From Streptomyces sp. CGMCC 4.7035 (GTDB taxonomy: Bacteria; Actinomycetota; Actinomycetes; Streptomycetales; Streptomycetaceae), in assembly GCF_031583065.1 (NCBI RefSeq), contig NZ_CP134053.1:682001-746000 (forward strand): DNA of 64,000 bases. The letters run 5' to 3'. A model generated the notes under the pieces. The model was not told the origin of the DNA and did not search any database. It worked only from the letters and a program-made list of their open reading frames with translations. Positions 7,945-18,004 of this stretch are shown here, piece by piece (position 1 is the first letter of the stretch; every line of letters starts with the position of its first letter). Position numbers and translations under genes: made by a program.

Positions 7945-9138
7945 CTAGCTCGGCCGCGCCTCGGCGCCGCGGTCCCGCCACGGCAGTTCGGCGGTGATCG
8001 TGGTCGGGCCGCCCACCGGTGAGTCGATGACGAAGAGGCCGTCGACCGCGCCCAGCCGCTCCGCGAGCCCCGCCATGCCGGTGCCGCCGTCGAGGCGGGC
8101 GCCGCCGCGGCCGTCGTCCCGCACCTGGACGAGCAACCGTTGGTCCGCCCGCCAGACGTCGACCGAGGCGGACTTCGCCCCGCTGTGCTTGCTGATGTTC
8201 TGCAGCAGTTCGGAGACCGTGAAGTAGGCGATGCCCTCGATCGCCGCGGCCGGTCTCACCTCCAGGTCCACGGTCACCTGTACCGGCACGGTGCAGCGCG
8301 AGGAGACCGCAGACAGCGCGGCGTCCAGGCCGCGGTCGGTGAGAACCGCCGGATGGATGCCGCGCGCCAGGTCCCGCAGCTCCTGCAATGCCAGCTTGAC
8401 CTCGCCGTGGGCCTCCTCGACCATCGCCGCCGCCGAGTCGGGGTCCTCGAGCAGCTTCTCCTTGGCCAGCCCGAGCCCCATCGCCAGGTTGACCAGCCGA
8501 GCCTGGGCCCCGTCGTGCAGATCGCGCTCGATGCGCCGCAGATCGGCCGCCGCCGTGTCCACGACCACCCCGCGGTCGGACTCCAGTTCGGCGATGCGCC
8601 GTTCCAGCTCGTCGGAGGGGGACAGCAGTCCGCGCACCATCGCCCGGTCCACATTCGTCAGCCCCCGCGCGATGAACGGCAGCACCGGCCACAGGACGAA
8701 CAGCCCCACGAGCGCCACCGTGAAGGTCAGGATCCCCCAGGGCAGCCGGACGAACTCATACAGGACGGTCCGCCAGCCCACCGGGTCCCTCAGCGCCATC
8801 CACACGCGCGGGAACACCCCGCCGCTCCTGCGCAACGGCAGCGGGGTCGGCTCCTCCACCCGTACGCCGAGCAGTGCCCTGGCCCGCGCCCGCTCCAGCT
8901 TGCCCAGCTGCCGCGCGCCCAGCAGTCCGGCCGCCAGCAGCGGGAAGCCGACCACGGTCACCGTCAGCCCCGCCCCCGTGACCAGCACCGTCATCACGTA
9001 CGTGAACCCGACCAGCGACACCGGCAGGTTCGCGAGGAGATGCGTGATCTCCCGCCAGGTGTACCCGTCCAGGGCGAAACGCGGGGGTGGCGGACGCTCG
9101 TCGTCCAAGGTGCCGGGGGTCGTGATGCGTTCGGTCAT
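7945..9138 (-). CDS. Two-component sensor histidine kinase (copy 2)
   Basis: 397-aa paralogue of the adjacent kinase, starting at ATG 9138 (MTERITTPG) with GAGG about 9 nt upstream. It has an N-terminal hydrophobic sensor region (ITHLLANLPVSLVGFTYVM and GLTVTVVGFPLLAAGLL), a second hydrophobic pair (FVRLPWGILTFTVALVGLFV), then RIERDLHDGAQARLVNLAMG with the phospho-accepting His. The ATPase domain carries SELLQNISKHSG and VRDDGRGGARLDGGTGMAGL. The catalytic blocks are almost identical to those of copy 1, whereas the sensor domain is shorter and diverged, so the two may detect different inputs and share one regulator. The gene is divergent from nuoA across 320 bp. Confidence 0.9.
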   Translation of the reverse strand: MTERITTPGTLDDERPPPPRFALDGYTWREITHLLANLPVSLVGFTYVMTVLVTGAGLTVTVVGFPLLAAGLLGARQLGKLERARARALLGVRVEEPTPLPLRRSGGVFPRVWMALRDPVGWRTVLYEFVRLPWGILTFTVALVGLFVLWPVLPFIARGLTNVDRAMVRGLLSPSDELERRIAELESDRGVVVDTAAADLRRIERDLHDGAQARLVNLAMGLGLAKEKLLEDPDSAAAMVEEAHGEVKLALQELRDLARGIHPAVLTDRGLDAALSAVSSRCTVPVQVTVDLEVRPAAAIEGIAYFTVSELLQNISKHSGAKSASVDVWRADQRLLVQVRDDGRGGARLDGGTGMAGLAERLGAVDGLFVIDSPVGGPTTITAELPWRDRGAEARPS

Positions 9139-9458
9139 ATCTGCCGGCCTCGTTCGGTCATGACCGTCAGCCTGCCGTGCCGCGCGCCGCGACGCCATGA
9201 GGCGGACCGCCACGGTCACCTGGGGAAAACCCCACCTTCCGGAGATCCGGTGAGCGGTGAGCAGAGGCGCAACGGCGTCACGTGATCCGTGCCGTACCGG
9301 GAGTACAGCGGGTACCGGCGCTTACCGGGGCATCTCGAGGTGCGACGGGCTGCTTACCCTTTCTTTAGCAGGGCCTAGACTCCCGTGCGTACAGATCGTC
9401 GAACACAGAGTTCGCCAGGGTTCACCAGGGTCACGAGGCCAGGGAGTGAGGGGCTGAC
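9139..9458. promoter_or_regulatory. Divergent promoter region between the kinases and the nuo operon
   Basis: No gene. It must hold promoters for both directions. A -10-like TAGACT (9376-9381) lies 78 bp before nuoA, with only a poor -35 (CTTACC) 17 bp further up. The nuoA ribosome-binding site GAGTGAGGGG precedes GTG 9459. I see no strong operator palindrome. Confidence 0.45.
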
Positions 9459-9899
9459 GTGCCGGATCCGACTGCCGTCGCTGTTGTGGCGGAGACCGGG
9501 AGCGCGGGGACCGTCGGGAACGTCGTCGCGGCGGGCTACTTCGACTCCTACTCCGTCGTCGGGCTGCTCGCCGTCATCGGCGTGCTCTTCGTCGCCGTGG
9601 CCTTCGGCGCGGGCCGCCTGCTGCGCCCCGTCGTGCCCACCCCTGAGAAACTTCTGACGTACGAGTGCGGCGTCGACCCTGTCGGCGAGGGCTGGGCCCA
9701 CACTCAGGTGCGCTACTACGTCTACGCGTTCCTGTACGTGATCTTCGCGGTCGACTCGATCTTCCTCTTCCCGTGGGCGACGGTCTTCGCCGACCCCCGT
9801 TACGGCGCGACCACGCTCGTGGAGATGTTCGTGTTCCTCGGCTTCCTGGCCGTGGGACTGCTGTACGCATACAAGAAGGGCGTCCTGGCATGGACGTGA
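9459..9899 (+). CDS. nuoA: NADH-quinone oxidoreductase subunit A
   Basis: Small membrane subunit of respiratory complex I, next to the quinone pocket and NuoH/J/K. The 146-aa protein has three hydrophobic helices (starting [34 protein letters not shown] and [18 protein letters not shown]) and the conserved loop [11 protein letters not shown] containing the Cys that changes exposure during the active/deactive transition in other complex I enzymes. The N-terminus is about 30 residues longer than minimal NuoA. GTG start with a purine-rich site. First gene of a ten-gene operon; its end overlaps nuoB by 10 bp. Confidence 0.95.
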   Translation: MPDPTAVAVVAETGSAGTVGNVVAAGYFDSYSVVGLLAVIGVLFVAVAFGAGRLLRPVVPTPEKLLTYECGVDPVGEGWAHTQVRYYVYAFLYVIFAVDSIFLFPWATVFADPRYGATTLVEMFVFLGFLAVGLLYAYKKGVLAWT

Positions 9900-10576
9900 C
9901 GCCGGACCTGACGCCGGACCTGACTCCTGCCGAGCCGGTGCTGCTGCCCGAGCCCAAGCGGCTGGGCGCGCTGGCCCGCCTCGCCCCCGAGCCGATGAAG
10001 GTGGTCCTCAACTGGGGCCGCCGCTACTCCCTCTGGGTCTTCAACTTCGGCCTCGCCTGCTGCGCGATCGAGTTCATCGCCGCGTCGATGGCCCGCCACG
10101 ACTTCATCCGCCTCGGTGTCATCCCGTTCGCGCCCGGCCCGCGCCAGGCCGACCTGATGGTGGTGTCCGGCACGGTCACGGACAAGATGGCCCCGGCCGT
10201 CAAACGGCTGTACGAGCAGATGCCCGAGCCGAAGTACGTCATCTCCTTCGGTGCGTGCTCCAACTGCGGCGGCCCTTACTGGGACTCGTACTCCGTCACG
10301 AAGGGCGTCGACCAGATCATCCCGGTGGACGTGTACGTCCCCGGCTGCCCACCGCGCCCCGAAGCGCTGCTCCAGGGCATCCTCAAGCTCCAGGAGAAGA
10401 TCGCACGCGAGTCGCTGGGGGAGCGGTACGGCGCGTCGCGGCCGTCCACCGCGGCTCTGCAGAGCGGCCTGGTCCAGCCGCCGTCCGTGCCTTCGGTCGC
10501 GGGTGACCCGGTCGCGGGTGACTCGGTCGAGGGTGATTCGGTCGAGGGTGATTCGGTCGCGGGGGAGGGGCGATGA
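9890..10576 (+). CDS. nuoB: NADH-quinone oxidoreductase subunit B
   Basis: Peripheral-arm subunit holding the terminal [4Fe-4S] cluster N2 that passes electrons to quinone. 228 aa from ATG 9890, overlapping the nuoA stop by 10 bp. Cluster ligands are visible in [10 protein letters not shown] (tandem Cys), [14 protein letters not shown] and [14 protein letters not shown]. The core ends near residue 175. Beyond it is an unusual tail containing five near-identical five-residue units ([15 protein letters not shown]) encoded by 15-bp DNA repeats. Within the complex NuoB contacts NuoC, NuoD, NuoH and NuoI. NuoD is not encoded in this operon, so a partner would have to come from elsewhere. The stop overlaps the nuoC start (ATGA). 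Confidence 0.95.
   Translation: MDVTPDLTPDLTPAEPVLLPEPKRLGALARLAPEPMKVVLNWGRRYSLWVFNFGLACCAIEFIAASMARHDFIRLGVIPFAPGPRQADLMVVSGTVTDKMAPAVKRLYEQMPEPKYVISFGACSNCGGPYWDSYSVTKGVDQIIPVDVYVPGCPPRPEALLQGILKLQEKIARESLGERYGASRPSTAALQSGLVQPPSVPSVAGDPVAGDSVEGDSVEGDSVAGEGR
10496..10570 (+). repeat. 15-bp tandem repeat in nuoB tail (5 units)
   Basis: Five consecutive 15-bp units beginning GTCGCGGGTGAC or GTCGAGGGTGAT encode the Val-(Ala/Glu)-Gly-Asp-(Pro/Ser) repeat at the NuoB C-terminus. Units 3 and 4 are identical. Expected to be variable in copy number between strains. Confidence 0.85.
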
Positions 10577-11844
10577 CCGCGATCGGCTGGCTGCCCGCAC
10601 CCGCCGAGGACCTCTTCGGCCCGGAGGCCACGGCCGAGGAGTCGTACGACGTCCTGACCGTGGACGTACCGCCGACAGGCTGGACCGCGGCGCTGCGGGT
10701 CGCACGCGACGACCTGGGCTGCACGTACTTCGACTGGCTGAGCGCGGTCGACGAACCGGGCACGGGCCTGCGCGTCTCGGCCCACGTGGTCGCCCTGTCC
10801 CCGGTCCGCCGTCTTCTCGTACGTACGACGGTCCCGCACGAGGCCCCCGTCCTCCCCTCCGCCGTGGACGTCTACGCGGGCGCCGCCTGGCACGAACGCG
10901 AGACCCACGAGATGTTCGGCGTGACCTTCGAGGGCCACCCGGCGCTCGACCACCTGCTCCTGCCCGACGGCTTCGAGGGCCACCCCCTGCGCAAGGACTT
11001 CGTGCTCGCGGCCCGGGTCGCCAAGGCCTGGCCCGGCGCGAAGGAACCGGGCGAATCCGATCACGGCGGCCCCAAGCGCCGCCAGATGCTGCCTCCGGGC
11101 GTCCCCGACCCGAACGAGTGGGGTCCCCTGAAGGGCCAGCTTCCCCCGGCTCCCGCCCGCCCGGCCCGAGCCGCGGGCCGCACGGCGGGCGACCGCCCGG
11201 TACGCCGCACCCGCACGGCAGCGGAGGGCTCGACAAGCCAGGCCCCGGCCGCTGCCGCGAGTGAGACCCCGGAGTCCCCGGTCCCGACACGTCGCGCGCG
11301 GAGTGTCTCCGAGGGCTCGGCTTCGCAGCGCGGGGCGGCGGAGGGCGGCGCGGGGGCGGCGTCTCCCGCGGGTCCACGCCGTGCGCGCAGTGCGTCGGAG
11401 GGCTCGGCCTCGCAGCGCGGGGCGGGTACGGAACCGGCGGCTTCTCCCGCCGCTCCGGCAGCCGGTCCGCGTCGTACGCGCAGCGCGTCCCAGGGCTCGG
11501 CCTCGCAACGCGCGGGCGCCTCGGCAGCCGAGGGCACGGCCCCCGAGCCGCCCGTCGCCCCGCGCAGCTCGGACGCTCCCTGGCACCACGCCCGCCCGGC
11601 CTTCGACGAAGCCGACTCCGCCCCCGAACCGCCGACCGAGGCGGAAGCCGAGGCGAAGGCTGACGCGAAGGCTGATGGCAAAGCTGAGGCCAGGGCCGAA
11701 ACCAGGGCCGAAACCAGGGCCGAGGACAAGGCCGAAACCAGGGCCGAGGACAAGGCCGAAACCAGGGCCGAGGACAAGGCCGAAGCCCCCCTCACCCAGG
11801 ACGAACCCCCCACCCACGACGACCCCTCCGGAGGCACGCGGTGA
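10573..11844 (+). CDS. nuoC: NADH-quinone oxidoreductase subunit C with long repetitive tail
   Basis: Complex I 30-kDa peripheral subunit. Residues 1 to about 190 form the recognisable NuoC domain, with the family signature [18 protein letters not shown] and then [16 protein letters not shown]. Normal NuoC proteins are 150-220 aa; this one is 423 aa. The extra 230 residues are low complexity, Ala/Arg/Glu/Pro-rich and probably disordered. They include four copies of a unit of about 29 residues (core [14 protein letters not shown]) from about residue 210 to 325, then an eight-residue [12 protein letters not shown] repeat near residues 375-405. It is not a NuoCD fusion. ATG overlaps the nuoB stop. 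The next gene is nuoH; nuoD, E, F and G are absent. Confidence 0.9.
   Translation: MTAIGWLPAPAEDLFGPEATAEESYDVLTVDVPPTGWTAALRVARDDLGCTYFDWLSAVDEPGTGLRVSAHVVALSPVRRLLVRTTVPHEAPVLPSAVDVYAGAAWHERETHEMFGVTFEGHPALDHLLLPDGFEGHPLRKDFVLAARVAKAWPGAKEPGESDHGGPKRRQMLPPGVPDPNEWGPLKGQLPPAPARPARAAGRTAGDRPVRRTRTAAEGSTSQAPAAAASETPESPVPTRRARSVSEGSASQRGAAEGGAGAASPAGPRRARSASEGSASQRGAGTEPAASPAAPAAGPRRTRSASQGSASQRAGASAAEGTAPEPPVAPRSSDAPWHHARPAFDEADSAPEPPTEAEAEAKADAKADGKAEARAETRAETRAEDKAETRAEDKAETRAEDKAEAPLTQDEPPTHDDPSGGTR
11201..11555 (+). repeat. Repeat of about 87 bp in the nuoC tail (4 degenerate units)
   Basis: Four diverged units spaced about 86-89 bp apart begin near 11201, 11288, 11374 and 11463. Each encodes a version of [14 protein letters not shown] followed by an Ala/Gly/Pro spacer of variable sequence. 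Confidence 0.75.
11696..11785 (+). repeat. 24-bp tandem repeat in the nuoC tail
   Basis: Units of 24 bp encoding about eight residues (TRAEDKAE) are repeated three times, preceded by shorter partial units. They give a highly charged Arg/Glu/Lys segment immediately before the NuoC terminus. Confidence 0.8.
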
Positions 11845-12809
11845 ACGGCGCTCTCGACGTCGCCCTGCGACTCCTCGTCGTGTTCGGCGTCTTCCTCACC
11901 TTCCCCTTGATCATCGGCCAGACCGAACACAAGGTCATGGCCCATATGCAGGGCCGCCTCGGCCCGATGTACGCCGGCGGCTTCCACGGCTGGGCCCAGC
12001 TCATCGCGGACGGCGTGAAGTTCGCGCAGAAGGAGGACGTCGTCCCGACGGGCGCGGACCGCCGCATCTTCCAGCTGGCCCCCGCCGTCGCCCTCCTCCC
12101 GTACCTCCTCGTCCTGCTCGCCATCCCGATCGGCCCGAGCGCCGGCGCGGTCGGTCAGGTCGTCGACGCGGGTATCTTCTTCGTCCTGGCCGTCATGGGC
12201 GTAGGCGTGCTCGGCTCCCTCATGGCCGGCTGGGCCTCCGCGAACAAGTTCTCCCTCCTCGGCGGCCTCCGCACCGCCGCCCAGCTCCTCGCCTACGAAC
12301 TCCCCATGCTGCTCGCCGCCGCCTCGGTGGCCATGGCGGCCGGCACGGTCTCCCTGCCCGGCATCGTCCGTGCCTTCGAGTGGTGGTGGCTGCCTTGGCA
12401 GATCGTCGGCGCGATCGTCTTCTTCGTCGCCGGCCTCGCCGAACTCCAGCGCCCGCCCTTCGACATGCCGATCGCCGACTCGGAGATCATCTTCGGCGCT
12501 TACACCGAGTACACCGGCCTGCGTTTCGCCCTGTTCCTCCTCGCCGAGTACGCCGGAATCGTCGTCCTGTGCGGCCTGACCACCGTCCTCTTCCTGGGCG
12601 GCTGGCACGGTCCCTGGGGCGCCGACGGCCTCGGCTGGCTGTGGACGCTCCTGAAGACCGCGATCCTCGCCTTCGTCGTCATCTGGCTGCGCGTCACCTA
12701 CCCCCGCCTGCGCGAGGACCAGCTCCAGAAACTCTCCTGGACCCTCCTCGTCCCCCTCTCCCTCGCCCAGATCGCCCTCACCGGCATCGTCAAGGTGGTG
12801 ATCTCCTAA
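11841..12809 (+). CDS. nuoH: NADH-quinone oxidoreductase subunit H
   Basis: Membrane subunit at the junction of the peripheral and membrane arms, forming most of the quinone-binding channel. 322 aa with about eight helices. The GTG start overlaps the nuoC stop (GTGA). Family segments include [24 protein letters not shown] (quinone-chamber loop; the usual GPNRVGPxG is replaced by GRLGPMY), [22 protein letters not shown] (acidic E-channel residues) and [18 protein letters not shown]. All sections of the family are present, so the gene looks intact. Confidence 0.95.
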   Translation: MNGALDVALRLLVVFGVFLTFPLIIGQTEHKVMAHMQGRLGPMYAGGFHGWAQLIADGVKFAQKEDVVPTGADRRIFQLAPAVALLPYLLVLLAIPIGPSAGAVGQVVDAGIFFVLAVMGVGVLGSLMAGWASANKFSLLGGLRTAAQLLAYELPMLLAAASVAMAAGTVSLPGIVRAFEWWWLPWQIVGAIVFFVAGLAELQRPPFDMPIADSEIIFGAYTEYTGLRFALFLLAEYAGIVVLCGLTTVLFLGGWHGPWGADGLGWLWTLLKTAILAFVVIWLRVTYPRLREDQLQKLSWTLLVPLSLAQIALTGIVKVVIS

Positions 12810-12811
12810 CC

Positions 12812-13438
12812 ATGGCCGAGCCGCTCCCGCCCACCCGGCGCCGATCTCTCCCGCCCACCCGGCCCCGCATCCCTGGCTCCGGCCTCGCCAAGGGCCTGGC
12901 CGTCACCCTCCGCACGATGACGAAGAAGTCCGTCACCGAGCAGTACCCGGACGCCCAGCCCGCCCTGCCGCCGCGCACCCGCGGCGTGATCGGCCTGTTC
13001 GAGGAGAACTGCACGGTCTGCATGCTGTGCGCCCGCGAGTGCCCGGACTGGTGCATCTACATCGACTCCCACAAGGAGACGGTCCCGGCGGCGACCCCCG
13101 GCGGCCGCGAGCGCAGCCGCAACGTCCTCGACCGCTTCGCCATCGACTTCTCCCTCTGCATGTACTGCGGTATCTGCATCGAGGTGTGCCCCTTCGACGC
13201 CCTCTTCTGGTCACCGGAGTTCGAGTACGCCGAGACCGACATCCGCGAGCTCACCCACGAGCGCGACAAGCTGCGCGAGTGGATGTGGACCGTGCCGGCC
13301 CCGCCCGCCCTCGACCCCGGCGCCGAGGAGCCCAAGGAGATCGCCGCCGCCCGCAAGACCGCCGAGAAGCTGGCGGCCGCGCAGGCAGCGGAGGCCGAGC
13401 CGACCGAGCCCGCCGATCCGCAGGGGGGAGCGTCGTGA
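12812..13438 (+). CDS. nuoI: NADH-quinone oxidoreductase subunit I (2x[4Fe-4S])
   Basis: Ferredoxin-like peripheral subunit carrying clusters N6a and N6b on the electron path to NuoB. 208 aa from ATG 12812, two bases after the nuoH stop. The eight ligands are clear: [12 protein letters not shown] near residue 69 and [12 protein letters not shown] near residue 112. In complex I forms without the NADH module, NuoI is a natural docking point for reduced ferredoxin, which is relevant because nuoE, F and G are missing here and a ferredoxin-reducing KorAB lies 4 kb away. The C-terminal 40 residues are Ala/Glu-rich, a weaker version of the tails on NuoB and NuoC. Confidence 0.95.
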   Translation: MAEPLPPTRRRSLPPTRPRIPGSGLAKGLAVTLRTMTKKSVTEQYPDAQPALPPRTRGVIGLFEENCTVCMLCARECPDWCIYIDSHKETVPAATPGGRERSRNVLDRFAIDFSLCMYCGICIEVCPFDALFWSPEFEYAETDIRELTHERDKLREWMWTVPAPPALDPGAEEPKEIAAARKTAEKLAAAQAAEAEPTEPADPQGGAS

Positions 13439-14070
13439 GCCTCGCCTCCGCAGCGGCGACCACGACGGCCGCCGCCGAAACGCACGGCTTCCTCTCCCCG
13501 ACCGGAGTCGAGATCGCCTTCGTCCTCGTCGGCCTGGTCACCTTCGGCGCCGCGCTCGTCACCGTCACCACCAGGCAGCTGGTCCACGCCGCCCTGTGGC
13601 TGGTGGCGACCCTCGGTGGTCTCGCCGTCGAGTACCTCCTGCTCACCGCCGAGTTCATCGCCTGGGTGCAGGTCCTCATCTATGTCGGTTCCGTCGTCGT
13701 ACTCCTTCTGTTCGGTCTGATGCTCACCAAGGCCCCCATCGGCCGCTCCCCGGACGCCGACTCCGGCAACCGCTGGGCCGCCCTCACCGTGGCCGTCGGC
13801 GCGGCCGGCGCCCTGGTCTGGGTGGTCGTCGACGCCTTCCGTACGACCTGGATCGACCTCGACGGACCGGCCTCCGGCTCCACCGAGGTCACCGGTGCGA
13901 GCCTCTTCCAGAACTGGGTCCTCCCCTTCGAGGCCCTCTCCGTTCTCCTCCTCGCCGCCCTGGTCGGCGCGATCGTCCTCTCCCGCAAGGCGAAGGCGGA
14001 CGCCGCGACCACCACCGTGAGCGCCCCGAGCGTCCCGGGCACCCGGAGCGAGAAGGAAGGCGCCCGCTGA
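13435..14070 (+). CDS. nuoJ: NADH-quinone oxidoreductase subunit J
   Basis: Membrane-arm subunit, 211 aa, with five hydrophobic helices. GTG at 13435 overlaps the nuoI stop (GTGA) and has GGGGGGAG about 5 nt upstream. Conserved features include [26 protein letters not shown] helix content and the helix 3 motif [17 protein letters not shown], which contains the pi-bulge region. The protein ends with a polar tail rich in Ala, Thr and Ser. It couples quinone-site changes to the proton channels. Confidence 0.93.
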   Translation: MSLASAAATTTAAAETHGFLSPTGVEIAFVLVGLVTFGAALVTVTTRQLVHAALWLVATLGGLAVEYLLLTAEFIAWVQVLIYVGSVVVLLLFGLMLTKAPIGRSPDADSGNRWAALTVAVGAAGALVWVVVDAFRTTWIDLDGPASGSTEVTGASLFQNWVLPFEALSVLLLAALVGAIVLSRKAKADAATTTVSAPSVPGTRSEKEGAR

Positions 14071-14435
14071 TGCACCTCGCCTATCCCGCCGTGCTCTCCG
14101 TCCTCCTCTTCGGCACGGGCCTGTACGGCGTCCTCGCCCGCCGCAACGCGATCCTCGTGCTGATGTCGGTCGAGCTGATGCTCAACGCCGTCAACCTCAA
14201 CCTCGTCGCCTTCGACGTCTGGCTGAGCAGGACCGCCCGCGAGACGCTGCACTCCGGCCAGGCCCTGACCCTGTTCACCATTGCCATCGCCGCCGCCGAG
14301 ATCGGCATCGGCCTGGCGATCGTCCTCGCCGTCTACCGCAACCGCGGCACCTCGGACATCGACAGGCTCCGCGACACCGCTGAGGGCCCCGAAGGCGACA
14401 CCCCCCCGGCTGAGAAGGCTGAGGCCACCGCGTGA
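14070..14435 (+). CDS. nuoK: NADH-quinone oxidoreductase subunit K
   Basis: Small membrane subunit, 121 aa, resembling MrpC. The ATG shares its A with the nuoJ TGA stop. It has three hydrophobic helices with the buried glutamates essential for proton transfer in [16 protein letters not shown] and [18 protein letters not shown] short acidic tail ([17 protein letters not shown]) extends beyond the family core. NuoJ, NuoK and NuoH connect the quinone site to the antiporter-like subunits. Confidence 0.95.
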   Translation: MHLAYPAVLSVLLFGTGLYGVLARRNAILVLMSVELMLNAVNLNLVAFDVWLSRTARETLHSGQALTLFTIAIAAAEIGIGLAIVLAVYRNRGTSDIDRLRDTAEGPEGDTPPAEKAEATA

Positions 14436-16423
14436 CCACGACCACTCTCGCCGTCCTCGTCCCCCTCCTGCCGTTCCTGGGCGCCGCGGCCGGCCTGCTG
14501 CTCGGCCGTACGGCCCCCGGCTTCGTCCGCCCGCTCGCCGTCCTTCCGACCCTCACCTCTCTCGTGCTGGCCGTGCTGGTCGCCGTGCACCAGGACGGTG
14601 GCCGGGCCATCGACTCCGCCACCGAGCTCACGCCCACCGGCTCGGTCCCGATCGAGCTCGCCCTGCACATCGACGGCTTCGCCGCCCTCGTCGCCGTCCT
14701 GGTCGGCGTCGTCGCCTCCTGCGTGCAGATCTACTCGACCGGCTACCTGCGCGACGACCCGCGCTACCCCTCGTACGCCGCTCTCGTCTCCCTGTTCACC
14801 TCCGCGATGCTCCTGGTCGTCTACTCGGGCGACCTGATCGTGCTGCTGGTCGGCTGGGAAATCATGGGCATCTGCTCCTACTTCCTGGTCGGCCACTACT
14901 GGGAGACCCCCGAGGCCCGCGCCGCCTCCATCAAGGCCTTCCTGGTCACCAAGCTCGGCGACGTGCCCTTCCTCATCGGACTGTTCGCCCTCGCCACCGA
15001 CGCCGGTTCCTTCCGCATCACGACGGTCCTCGGCACCGTCGCGAGCGGCGGACTGCACCACCCGACCCTGGTCGCCCTGCTGCTCCTGGGCGGCGTGGCG
15101 GGCAAGTCGGCGCAGTTCCCGCTGCACACCTGGCTCCCCGATGCGATGGCGGGCCCGACCCCCGTCTCCGCGCTGATCCACGCCGCGACGATGGTCGCCG
15201 CCGGTGTCTACTTCATCGCCCGTCTCCTCCCGGTCTTCGAGGCATCCTCGGCCGCGATGGTGGTCCTCGCCGGCATGGCCGCCGTGACGATGGTCGGCTC
15301 GGCGCTCGCCGCACTCGCCCAGGACGACATCAAGCGAGTCCTCGCGTACTCGACGATCGGTCAGCTCGGCTACATGACCGGCGCCCTCGCCGTCGGTGAG
15401 CGCGGTGCCGCCGTCTTCCACCTCCTGTCCCACGGTGCCTTCAAGGCACTGCTGTTCCTCGCCGTCGGCGTGATCATCCACGCCGCCGGCACCAACTCGC
15501 TGGCCGCCATGTCCCGCATGAAGGACCTGCGCGCCCGCGTACCCGACGCCTACTGGACGATGACCGTGGCGCTCCTCGCGCTCGCCGCGATCCCGCCGTT
15601 CGCCGGCTTCTTCTCCAAGGAGTCCGTCCTCGGCGCCGCCGAGCACGTCACCACCGGCCACACCGAACACGCCCCCGCCGCCGCGGGCTGGATCGTGCTG
15701 GTCACCGGCCTGGTCACGGCCCTGCTCACCGCCGCGTACGCGACCCGCCTGTGGCTGCTCGCCTTCCGCGGCCACGGCGCCGAGGCCCCGGACCACGGCA
15801 AGCAGCCCCTCGTCATGAACGCCGTGCTGTGGGTGCTCGCCGTCCCGTCGCTCGCGTTCGGGCTCACGTACCGCGTACTGCCCGACTGGTTCGACGGCCA
15901 CGACCTGACGCCGACCCTCACCACTTCCGTCCTCGGCACGGGCCTCGCCCTGGCCGGCGGACTCGTGACGTACGGCGCCTGGCGGCACACCACCGCGCTC
16001 GCGGCCCGCGTCCCGCTGGGTGCGGTCGCGGCTCACCCCGAGGCGGACGCCGGGCTGGTCGAGGCGGAGGCCATCGCGAGCCACGCGCCCGCGTACGGCG
16101 ATGTGGCCTACGCGCCCGACCCGGCGGACCCGGGCCGCCTCCTGCTCGGCCCGCTGCACCGCCACGCGGCCGTCGGCTTCCACCTGGACGCCGTGTACGA
16201 CGCGCTCTTCGTCCGCCCGGTCAGGGCCGGAGCGAGTCTCGTCCGGTTCCTGGACCGCGAGGTCGTCGAGACCTACGTACGCGGCGCCGGCGCCCTACCC
16301 CGCCTGCTCGGGGCCGCCGTACGGCGCGCCCAGACCGGCAATGTGCAGACCTATGTGAGCGCGCTGCTCGCCGGCACCGTCGTCCTGGCGGTGGCCGCCC
16401 TCCTCGTCGCCACGGGAGCGTGA
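14432..16423 (+). CDS. nuoL: NADH-quinone oxidoreductase subunit L
   Basis: Largest antiporter-like proton-pumping subunit at the far end of the membrane arm, 663 aa. GTG overlaps the nuoK stop. Key acidic and lysine positions are present: [14 protein letters not shown] (Glu of helix 5), [20 protein letters not shown] (Lys of helix 7) and [17 protein letters not shown] (Lys of helix 12). The sequence continues through the long C-terminal part including the lateral helix region. The N-terminus [19 protein letters not shown] suits a first membrane helix. Apparently complete and functional. Confidence 0.95.
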   Translation: MTTTTLAVLVPLLPFLGAAAGLLLGRTAPGFVRPLAVLPTLTSLVLAVLVAVHQDGGRAIDSATELTPTGSVPIELALHIDGFAALVAVLVGVVASCVQIYSTGYLRDDPRYPSYAALVSLFTSAMLLVVYSGDLIVLLVGWEIMGICSYFLVGHYWETPEARAASIKAFLVTKLGDVPFLIGLFALATDAGSFRITTVLGTVASGGLHHPTLVALLLLGGVAGKSAQFPLHTWLPDAMAGPTPVSALIHAATMVAAGVYFIARLLPVFEASSAAMVVLAGMAAVTMVGSALAALAQDDIKRVLAYSTIGQLGYMTGALAVGERGAAVFHLLSHGAFKALLFLAVGVIIHAAGTNSLAAMSRMKDLRARVPDAYWTMTVALLALAAIPPFAGFFSKESVLGAAEHVTTGHTEHAPAAAGWIVLVTGLVTALLTAAYATRLWLLAFRGHGAEAPDHGKQPLVMNAVLWVLAVPSLAFGLTYRVLPDWFDGHDLTPTLTTSVLGTGLALAGGLVTYGAWRHTTALAARVPLGAVAAHPEADAGLVEAEAIASHAPAYGDVAYAPDPADPGRLLLGPLHRHAAVGFHLDAVYDALFVRPVRAGASLVRFLDREVVETYVRGAGALPRLLGAAVRRAQTGNVQTYVSALLAGTVVLAVAALLVATGA

Positions 16424-16429
16424 GCAGGC

Positions 16430-18004
16430 GTGATCGATATCAGCGAGTCCGTGATGCAGTTCCTTCTGGCATTCGTCGTCGTCGTGCCGCTCATCGGCGC
16501 GCTCGCCGCCCTCCTGCCGGCCCCGCCCGGGCTGAAGGGGAAGTCGCCCGAGCAGGCCGTGCTGCGCCACGGCGTGACCGTCACCGGCGCCGTGCTCATC
16601 GCGGCGATCGCCCTCGCGCTCGGCTTCGACCACGACCACCCGTCGAAGATGCAGGCCACGACCGACATCAGCTGGATCCCCGCACTCGATGTGCGGATCC
16701 ACCTCGGCATCGACGGCATCTCCCTCCCCCTTCTGGTCCTGACCGCGCTGCTGACCTTCCTCTGCGCGCTCTACTCGTACTTCAAGCTGCCCGCGGGCCC
16801 GTCCCCGAAGGCCTTCGTCGCCCTGCTGCTCGTCCTCGAGTCCGGCACCCTCGCGACCTTCGCCGTCCTCGACCTGCTGCTGTTCTTCCTCGCGTTCGAG
16901 ACGGTGCTCATCCCGATGTACTTCCTCATCGCCCGCTGGGGCGGTGCGGGGCGGACCCAGGCCGCGTGGAGGTTCATCCTCTTCACGCTGCTCGGCTCCG
17001 TCGTCATGCTGCTCGGCCTGCTCCTGATCGGACTCAAGGCGGGCACATTCGACATGGTGGCACTCGCCACTGACAACGGCCGGTCGCTCACTACATCCGT
17101 GCAGGTCATCGCCGTTTTGGCGATCGGGATCGGGCTCGCGGTCAAGGCGCCGATGTGGCCGCTGCACAGCTGGCTGCCCGATGCCCACACCTCCGCGCCG
17201 ACCGTCGGCTCGGTCCTGCTGGCCGGTGTCCTGCTGAAGATGGGTACGTACGGGTTCGTACGCATCCTCCTGCCGGTCGCGCCCGACGGGTTCCACACCT
17301 TCGCGCCGTACCTCGCCGCCTTCGCAGTCGTCGGGATCATCTACGGATCCCTCGCCTGCCTCGCCCTCGCCAAACAGGGCGCGAAGGGCGACCTCAAGCG
17401 GCTCATCGCCTACTCCTCCGTCGGCCACATGGGCTTCGTCCTGCTCGGCATCGCGACCATGACCCCGACCGGCGTGAACGGCGCGCTGTTCGCCAACATC
17501 GCCCACGGCCTCATCACCGGCCTCCTCTTCTTCCTGGTCGGAGCACTGAAGGACCGCACGGGCACCACCGACCTCGACACCCTCGCCGAGGAGACCGGCG
17601 CAGCCCTGTACGGCAAGGCTCCCCGCCTCGGCGGCCTGCTCGCCTTCGGCGCCGTCGCCTCCCTGGGCCTGCCCGGCCTCGCCGGGTTCTGGGGCGAGAT
17701 GCTGGCGCTGTTCGGCGCGTTCAAGCCCGCCGCGGACCTCAGCCGCCCCGCGTTCCTCACGTTCATGTCGATCGCCGCGTTCGGCACCCTGCTCACCGCC
17801 GCGTACATGCTCGTCGTCGTCCGCCGCGTCTGCATGGGCGCCGTACCGCAGGAAGCCCCGAAGCTCGCCGACGTCCACACGTACGAATTCGCGGCCTGGA
17901 CGCCGCTCGTCGCCCTCACCGTCGTCGCCGGCCTGTGGCCCAAGGCCCTCCTCGGCCTGACCGACCCGGCCGTGCAGCAGCTCCTCGCAGGAGGCACCCG
18001 ATGA
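16430..18004 (+). CDS. nuoM: NADH-quinone oxidoreductase subunit M
   Basis: Second antiporter-like proton-pumping subunit, 524 aa, from GTG 16430, six bases after the nuoL stop. It shows the helix 5 Glu motif (FLAFETVLIPMYFLIARWGG), the helix 7 Lys motif (VKAPMWPLHSWLPDAHTSAP) and the interior Lys/His region (AYSSVGHMGFVLLG, ANIAHGLITGLLFFLVG). Length and motif order match the family. The stop overlaps nuoN. Confidence 0.95.
   Translation: MIDISESVMQFLLAFVVVVPLIGALAALLPAPPGLKGKSPEQAVLRHGVTVTGAVLIAAIALALGFDHDHPSKMQATTDISWIPALDVRIHLGIDGISLPLLVLTALLTFLCALYSYFKLPAGPSPKAFVALLLVLESGTLATFAVLDLLLFFLAFETVLIPMYFLIARWGGAGRTQAAWRFILFTLLGSVVMLLGLLLIGLKAGTFDMVALATDNGRSLTTSVQVIAVLAIGIGLAVKAPMWPLHSWLPDAHTSAPTVGSVLLAGVLLKMGTYGFVRILLPVAPDGFHTFAPYLAAFAVVGIIYGSLACLALAKQGAKGDLKRLIAYSSVGHMGFVLLGIATMTPTGVNGALFANIAHGLITGLLFFLVGALKDRTGTTDLDTLAEETGAALYGKAPRLGGLLAFGAVASLGLPGLAGFWGEMLALFGAFKPAADLSRPAFLTFMSIAAFGTLLTAAYMLVVVRRVCMGAVPQEAPKLADVHTYEFAAWTPLVALTVVAGLWPKALLGLTDPAVQQLLAGGTR

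Noticed and set aside
10573..11844. NuoCD fusion as an explanation for the long NuoC
   Set aside because: The extra 230 residues are low-complexity repeats; none of the NuoD motifs are present.
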